From: CADCVW01 sp035644935
Lineage (GTDB): Bacteria; Pseudomonadota; Alphaproteobacteria; Sphingomonadales; Sphingomonadaceae
Assembly (NCBI GenBank): GCA_035644935.1
Contig: DASQNO010000126.1
Coordinates: forward strand, 1 to 11,321
Direction of reading: 5' to 3'
DNA length: 11,321 nt
This document shows, piece after piece, positions 8,496 to 11,321 of this stretch. The translations under genes were made by a program, and so were the position numbers. The notes under the pieces are model-generated. The model did not search any database. It was not told where the DNA came from and saw only the letters and a list, made by a program, of their open reading frames with translations. How positions within the stretch are numbered: the stretch's first letter is position 1; each line of letters opens with the position of its first letter.

Positions 8496-9907
8496 GGACG
8501 GTCCGTTCGAGGCGCCGTAGCTACGGCGCGGTGCTCGGCATCACCTGCGCGATGGTCGGTGCTCTCGTCGGCTTCCAGGCCAGTGCACAGACAGTGGCCA
8601 TCACCAATGCGCGCGTGGTTGTCGGCGACGGTTCCGCGCCGATCGAGAACGGTACGGTGGTGATCCGCGACGGGCGCATCGTGGCGGCGGGGACGGGAAT
8701 TTCCATCCCGGGCGATGCGCGGCGCGTGGATGCCGCCGGCAACTACGTTACCCCCGGGCTGATCGCGGGCTTCTCCCGCGTGGGTCTCGTCGAGGTCGAC
8801 GCGACCGACGCCAGCAACGACGCCAGCGCCAACGCCTCGCCGTTCAGTGCGGCAATCGACGTGTCCACCGCGATCAATCCGCTGGCGGTGGCCGTGTCGG
8901 TCAACCGTTCGGCCGGGGTCACCCGCGCGATCGTCGCGCCGGAAGCGGGGCGCAGCATGTTCGGCGGGCAGGGGGCGGTGATCGACCTCGGGTCCGACAT
9001 GCAGCCCATCACCTACGCCCGCGCGTTCCAATTCGTGGAGTTCGGCGAGCAAGGCGCGCGCAGCGCGGGCGGCAGCCGCGCGTCGGCGCATGCCTTGTTC
9101 CGCAACGCGCTTCGGGAAGCGCGCGATCTGGGCCGCAACAGCGGCATTAGCGGCGGCACATCGCCGGGACGCGTCGATCAGGCGGTAATTCCGGGTGAAT
9201 CGCAACCCGATGCGCGGCTGCTGTCGTCGGACCGGCGGTCACGAGACGTCCTGCTGTCCCGCTTCGACGCGGCGGCGCTGGTGCCGGTGCTGCAGGGCCG
9301 GCAAATCCTGATGGTGCATGTCGAGCGGGCCAGCGACATCCTGCAGGCAATCGCGCTTCGCCGCGAGTTCCCGGCGCTGCGCATGGTGTTCGTCGGCGCC
9401 AGCGAAGGCTGGACCGTGGCGCGCGAGATCGCCGCCGCCCGCATCCCGGTAATCGCGTCGGCGCTCAACGACCTGCCGTCCTCGTTCGAGCAGCTCGCCG
9501 CGACGCAGAGCAACGTCGCGCGCATGAAGGCGGCGGGCGTCGATGTGTCGATCGGCATGATCAACGACAATGAAGCGCGCCAGGTGCGGCTCGCCACGCA
9601 ATATGCGGGCAATCTGGTCGCCGTGGGCCGCCTGCCGGGCGGCACGCCGATGAGCTGGGGCGAGGCGTTCGCGGCGATCAGCTCGGGACCGGCGGAAGCG
9701 CTGGGGCTCGGCGGCCAGCTCGGCTCGCTGCGCGCCGGCCGCCGTGCCGATGTTGTCATCTGGGACGGCGACCCGCTGGAAAGCGCCAATCCGACGATGG
9801 TGATGATCGACGGCATCGAACAGCCGATCACCAACCGCCAGACCAAGCTGCGCGACCGCTACCGTAACCTGGACGAGACGCAGAAGCCCAAGGCTTACGA
9901 CCGATGA
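8492..9907 (+). CDS. Exported amidohydrolase-fold protein lacking key metal ligands
   Basis: A 471-residue amidohydrolase-superfamily homologue with a Sec signal: basic N-region (R5-R9), hydrophobic core, and an A30-S-A32 cleavage site before Q33. The fold landmarks are present: the N-terminal beta domain ('ITNARVVVGDG'), 'YVTPGLIAGFSRVG', and the C-terminal 'GSLRAGRRADVVIWDGDPLE'. Compared with its neighbour, the HxH pair is replaced by F94 and R96, the second HxH is H276-V-E278, and the third His region reads 'VFVGASEGW' without histidine. Only an Asp near 'INDNEA' may remain. It therefore probably lacks normal binuclear metal chemistry. It may be a structural or regulatory partner of the upstream enzyme; larger secreted proteins with two amidohydrolase-related domains are known in other proteobacteria. 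The start is GTG, overlapping the upstream stop by 4 nt and preceded by a good Shine-Dalgarno. It is the last gene of the operon. Confidence 0.87.
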
Positions 9908-10080
9908 TCACCGTACCGGTAGCTTCCTAGTAAGTTCGCGAAGCGGCCTACGAAGCGATCTGCCTTTAGAAGGAACGCCCACAAACAGAACGCCTCTTTA
10001 TCATTGCATCGACAGCGCACGATATGTTGCGTGTTCGCTGCTTGAAGCTTCGGGGAGTTCCGTCGATCAGCCCGCGTCGG
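9908..10080. other. Lower-GC non-coding gap after the POT operon
   Basis: No gene was recognised in this 173-bp stretch between the amidohydrolase stop and the 3' end of the opposing unknown gene. It contains small symmetric elements only: TACCGGTA (9914-9921), TTCGCGAA (9935-9942), a 5-bp hairpin GCTTC/GAAGC (9922-9926 with 9940-9944), and the direct repeat CGAAGCG (9939-9945 and 9951-9957). None makes a convincing intrinsic terminator. By hand count the 120 bases at 9961-10080 are about 55% G+C, well below the flanking operon. Confidence 0.5.
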
Positions 10081-10611
10081 CTACGGCTTCGACGTGAGGT
10101 CCGCACGTAGCTTGCAAAGCTGTTGGCCTAGCCGTTTGCCAGCATTTCCAAGTTCAAGCGCGAGCTCATCCGCTTCTTTTTGAAAGGCTACATAGAAGGT
10201 GCGCTCGGGCAATTTCGACCCGAATGTCGGTAGCCGCATCACCAGCAACCAGGCGCCTCGCTGATCAAGGGCTATTTTCCCGTCGCCATGACACAGGAAT
10301 GCTCGCAGATGATCGTACGTGCGGAAGCCTGCCAGCGTATTGGCGACCACCTGCCCTTCTGACGCGAACGGGCCTTCCGGTCCGATTGCAGCCGCCAAGG
10401 TTTCGAACTTCTGCCCAACCAAATACGGCAGCTTCACTCCGCTTCCACGCCCCCCGACACCGGACATCGCCAGCAGCGTTTCGCTAACCGCCGCTTCGGC
10501 TCTCGCAAAGGTATTCAGACATCGTCCCCGCCATGCGTTGGCGGCGTTCGTCGCTTCGAACCACCGCCGATCGGCGGTGGGCGCATCGATCGGAGAGATT
10601 GCGTTCATCAC
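10081..10611 (-). CDS. Uncharacterised protein of about 176 residues
   Basis: I do not recognise this protein and assign no function. It appears soluble, with no signal peptide or membrane segment. The N-terminal part is predicted to be helical ('WRGRCLNTFARAEAAVSETLL'-like region), followed by 'LPYLVGQKFETLAAAIGPEG', a central segment with 'FLCHGDGKIALDQRG' and a strand-like 'AWLLVMRLP', and a helical, lysine/leucine-rich C-terminus. Reading starts at GTG 10611 or, equally likely, at the adjacent ATG 10608; neither has a clear Shine-Dalgarno. The long uninterrupted frame supports a real gene, but sampled lines are only about 45-65% G+C against roughly 65-73% in the operon to the left, suggesting a separate origin. 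It follows the DAACS transporter on the same strand after a 68-bp gap. A perfect 20-bp palindrome lies within codons 11-17. Confidence 0.65.
   Translation of the reverse strand: MMNAISPIDAPTADRRWFEATNAANAWRGRCLNTFARAEAAVSETLLAMSGVGGRGSGVKLPYLVGQKFETLAAAIGPEGPFASEGQVVANTLAGFRTYDHLRAFLCHGDGKIALDQRGAWLLVMRLPTFGSKLPERTFYVAFQKEADELALELGNAGKRLGQQLCKLRADLTSKP
10561..10580. repeat. Perfect 20-bp palindrome inside the unknown gene
   Basis: CCACCGCCGA (10561-10570) is followed directly by its exact reverse complement TCGGCGGTGG (10571-10580), with no spacer. The symmetry stops at both ends (A at 10560, G at 10581). It lies 31-50 bases into the gene at 10611-10081, in codons for T-A-D-R-R-W. It could be an operator-like site or an mRNA hairpin near the start. 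Chance in GC-rich coding DNA is not excluded. Confidence 0.6.
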
Positions 10612-10679
10612 CGCGTGGTTAGCAGCTGAAGCTTGCCAACAGGTTTGCGACCCCTCGCGACGTTGCCGAGCCTGTTAGG

Positions 10680-11321
10680 TTATGGGCCTTGCGTAACTTC
10701 AGGCGGTTCGTGTCCATGGGTGTCGAGAAGCCCACTCTCCGCCGCAGGCCCACCGCTGCGCTCCGCGACCGTTGCCGTGACCGCGACGTCCATCGTCACG
10801 TTGCCCACCGTGCGGAAGATATCCGGGATGGTTTCCACCGCGATCAGGATCGCCAGCGGTTCGATGGGGATGCCCATGGCGAGGCAGATCGGCGCAATGG
10901 ACGTGACGAAGCTGACCTGGCCTGGCAGGCTGACGGCGCCCAGCGTCGTAATCGCGGCGGCGGCAATGCCGGCGGCGATCTGTAGCGGGCCCAGTTCCAT
11001 CCCGTACCAGTGGGCGACGTAGAGCACGACGGCGACATTCATGCCCGGCCCCGTGGCGCGGAAGATGGCGACCGCCAGGGGCAGGACCACGCCGGCGGTC
11101 GCAGGCGCCACGCCTACCGCTTCCGACGAGCGCAGCATGGCGGGAAGCGAGGCGAGCGAGGATTGCGTGCTGATCGCCACCGCCTGGCTGGGCGCGACGG
11201 CGCGCGCGAAGCGGCCGAGCGGTACGCGACCGCCGAACACGGCCAGCGGGTAGGCGAGCATCCAGATGACGACGCCGACCGCGGAGACGATGACGATGTA
11301 GTGGAGCAGCGCGCCGAACGC
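10680..11321 (-). CDS. Dicarboxylate/amino acid:cation symporter (DAACS, GltP-like), 5' end outside window
   Basis: The C-terminal 213 residues of an inner-membrane cation-coupled transporter for dicarboxylates or amino acids. The frame continues unbroken off the right edge ('AFGALLHYIVIV'). Seen: the hairpin-1 serine-rich signature 'AISTQSSLASLP', a helix-7 segment 'GPGMNVAVVLYV', the hairpin-2 region 'SLPGQVSF', and helix 8 'ETIPDIFRTVGNVTMD'. In GltPh numbering the helix-8 motif keeps D394, R397, N401 and D405, with Glu at the D390 position; the arginine favours an acidic substrate. The helix-7 NMDGT motif is changed to N-V-A-V-V, losing the Met and Asp that help hold sodium. A short hydrophilic tail ends at TAA. 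The unknown gene follows 68 bp downstream; that gap holds only an AACAGG/CCTGTT inverted repeat with a long loop. Confidence 0.88.
   Translation of the reverse strand, partial: AFGALLHYIVIVSAVGVVIWMLAYPLAVFGGRVPLGRFARAVAPSQAVAISTQSSLASLPAMLRSSEAVGVAPATAGVVLPLAVAIFRATGPGMNVAVVLYVAHWYGMELGPLQIAAGIAAAAITTLGAVSLPGQVSFVTSIAPICLAMGIPIEPLAILIAVETIPDIFRTVGNVTMDVAVTATVAERSGGPAAESGLLDTHGHEPPEVTQGP

Noticed and set aside
10636..10678. AACAGG/CCTGTT inverted repeat between the symporter and the unknown gene as a terminator
   Set aside because: The arms are 6 bp with a loop near 30 nt and no T-run, so it is too weak to call.

Overview
The window looks like chromosomal DNA of a high-GC alphaproteobacterium, most likely a sphingomonad (Sphingomonas or a near relative). 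The basis is the strong G+C bias, protein flavours typical of that group (a POT peptide transporter next to exported amidohydrolases, a DmdC-type acyl-CoA dehydrogenase, a short GntR regulator), and an intergenic hairpin of the ACCCCGGC-gcag-GCCGGGGT-CCA type that I associate with sphingomonad genomes. No rRNA, tRNA, CRISPR array, insertion sequence or phage gene was seen.

Layout. A family-4 glycosyltransferase, cut by the left edge (1-890, +), is followed by methionine sulfoxide reductase A (934-1479, +). msrA converges on, and overlaps by 4 bp, the threonylcarbamoyl-AMP synthase gene (1476-2417, -). That gene is divergent, across only 50 bp, from a large acyl-CoA dehydrogenase (2468-4192, +). 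A convergent gap (4193-4344) carries a pair of inverted REP-like hairpins. It is followed by two minus-strand genes, probably one unit: a YdjA-like nitroreductase (4724-5314) upstream of a short YtrA-type GntR repressor (4345-4683).

A divergent 158-bp control region then leads to the most striking part of the window. This is a tightly coupled three-gene plus-strand operon: POT proton/peptide symporter (5473-7086), lipoprotein amidohydrolase with an intact metal site (7083-8495), and a second exported amidohydrolase-fold protein that has lost most metal ligands (8492-9907). Both junctions are 4-nt stop/start overlaps and all three starts are non-ATG (GTG, TTG, GTG). A plausible reading is a scavenging unit: the envelope hydrolase pair processes small peptides or related amides outside the inner membrane, and the symporter imports peptides. 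The substrate is not known from sequence.

To the right lies a stretch of clearly lower G+C (about 9908-10679). It holds an unrecognised 175-176 aa gene (10081-10611, -) that contains a perfect 20-bp palindrome near its 5' end. The right edge holds the C-terminal part of a DAACS-family dicarboxylate/amino-acid symporter (10680-11321, -) with an altered cation-site motif.
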